Positions 63,841 through 64,000 of a stretch of DNA of 64,000 nt are shown here, one piece after another. The notes under the pieces were generated by a model, which was not told where the DNA came from, did no database searches, and saw nothing but the letters and a program-made list of their open reading frames with translations. Each line of letters starts with the position of its first letter. Positions within the stretch are counted from its first letter, which is position 1. Made by a program: the position numbers and the translations under genes. The DNA comes from Bifidobacterium angulatum DSM 20098 = JCM 7096 (GTDB taxonomy: Bacteria; Actinomycetota; Actinomycetes; Actinomycetales; Bifidobacteriaceae), in contig NZ_AP012322.1 of NCBI RefSeq assembly GCF_001025155.1, positions 1,612,001-1,676,000 on the forward strand, written 5' to 3'.

Positions 63841-64000
63841 TCACGGCAAGGTGCGCTTCGCCCGAATCGCCTGCGCACGAGCGGCCAGCTGATCGTCTGC
63901 CGGGTAGGCGACGTGTTCCAAGGTCAGCCCCTGCGGTGCGATCGGTCCTGTGCTGCCTTCTCGCTTGGGAACGGCCATCTTGCCTTTGAACCAGTCGAGA
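63841..64000 (-). CDS. truA: tRNA pseudouridine synthase A, C-terminal fragment
   Basis: The frame enters from the right edge and ends at 63841. The last 53 codons read DWFKGKMAVPKREGSTGPIA.., then PQGLTLEHVAYPADDQLA, as at the end of actinobacterial TruA (pseudouridine 38-40 in tRNA). The catalytic domain lies outside the window, so the call rests on the tail. Confidence 0.75.
   Translation of the reverse strand, partial: LDWFKGKMAVPKREGSTGPIAPQGLTLEHVAYPADDQLAARAQAIRAKRTLP

Overview
The window looks like chromosomal DNA of a Bifidobacterium, probably from the B. longum/B. breve group. The genus call rests on high G+C, an actinobacterial gene repertoire (DUF2530-like and DUF4916-like proteins, the 29-residue ribosomal protein bS22, PspC-type signalling genes, tandem universal stress protein), a FucO-type lactaldehyde reductase, a myosin-cross-reactive-antigen oleate hydratase, and a BCA-type sugar PTS permease followed by its LicT-family antiterminator. 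Species is inferred and not settled. No phage, insertion sequence, CRISPR array or rRNA operon was seen; the region is mostly core genome with five tRNA loci.

Layout. 1-8 kb (minus): an oligopeptidase B-like peptidase running off the left edge, an App1-type phosphatase overlapping gcvH, a membrane L,D-transpeptidase, a NudC-type pyrophosphatase, an alpha/beta hydrolase and a DUF4916-like protein. 8-13.6 kb: trxA, a secreted DUF348-G5-transglycosylase protein, fucO, mscL, a DnaQ-type exonuclease, tRNA-Glu and trmB. 13.7-17 kb: tRNA-Asp, tRNA-Phe, a low-molecular-weight tyrosine phosphatase, folA-thyA (folate/dTMP) and osmC. 17-24 kb: a tandem Usp protein, two secreted wall hydrolases (NlpC/P60 and CHAP), serC, a DUF2530 protein, and a SenX3-like kinase divergent from phoU. 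The kinase has Glu where the phosphoacceptor His should be. 24-31.5 kb: oleate hydratase, a TetR regulator, gpmA, a MenA-like prenyltransferase, lysS and tRNA-Pro. 31.7-42.4 kb: an MFS exporter, a TPR-DUF4037/DUF4125 pair, a membrane-anchored hydrolase, and a divergent PspC envelope-stress locus (PspC membrane protein versus PspC-histidine kinase plus LuxR-type regulator) with repeated CCCTGAA boxes in its shared promoter. 42.4-45.5 kb: tRNA-Ser(UGA), serS and a diacylglycerol-kinase-like lipid kinase. 45.5-52.6 kb: LicT/GlcT-type antiterminator, EIIBCA sugar permease with a RAT/terminator leader, pgm, rnhA and rpiA. 52.7-58 kb: bS22, a membrane-anchored protein, radA, ribF, truB, rbfA. 58-64 kb: infB, nusA, a lipoprotein, tRNA-Ser(CGA), a truncated ATP-grasp gene and the end of truA.

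The most interesting signals are regulatory. (1) The PTS leader carries a recognisable RAT/terminator switch, while its presumed antiterminator has a frameshifted PRD2 C-terminus. (2) The PhoU-linked kinase lacks its phosphoacceptor His but keeps its ATPase motifs. (3) The divergent PspC locus has a periodic CCCTGAA array. (4) Several long non-coding inverted or direct repeats (26.3, 29.3-29.5, 31.55-31.62, 42.4-42.9 kb) are not explained by genes. The TPR-DUF4037/DUF4125 pair is the best candidate for an uncharacterised protein system.
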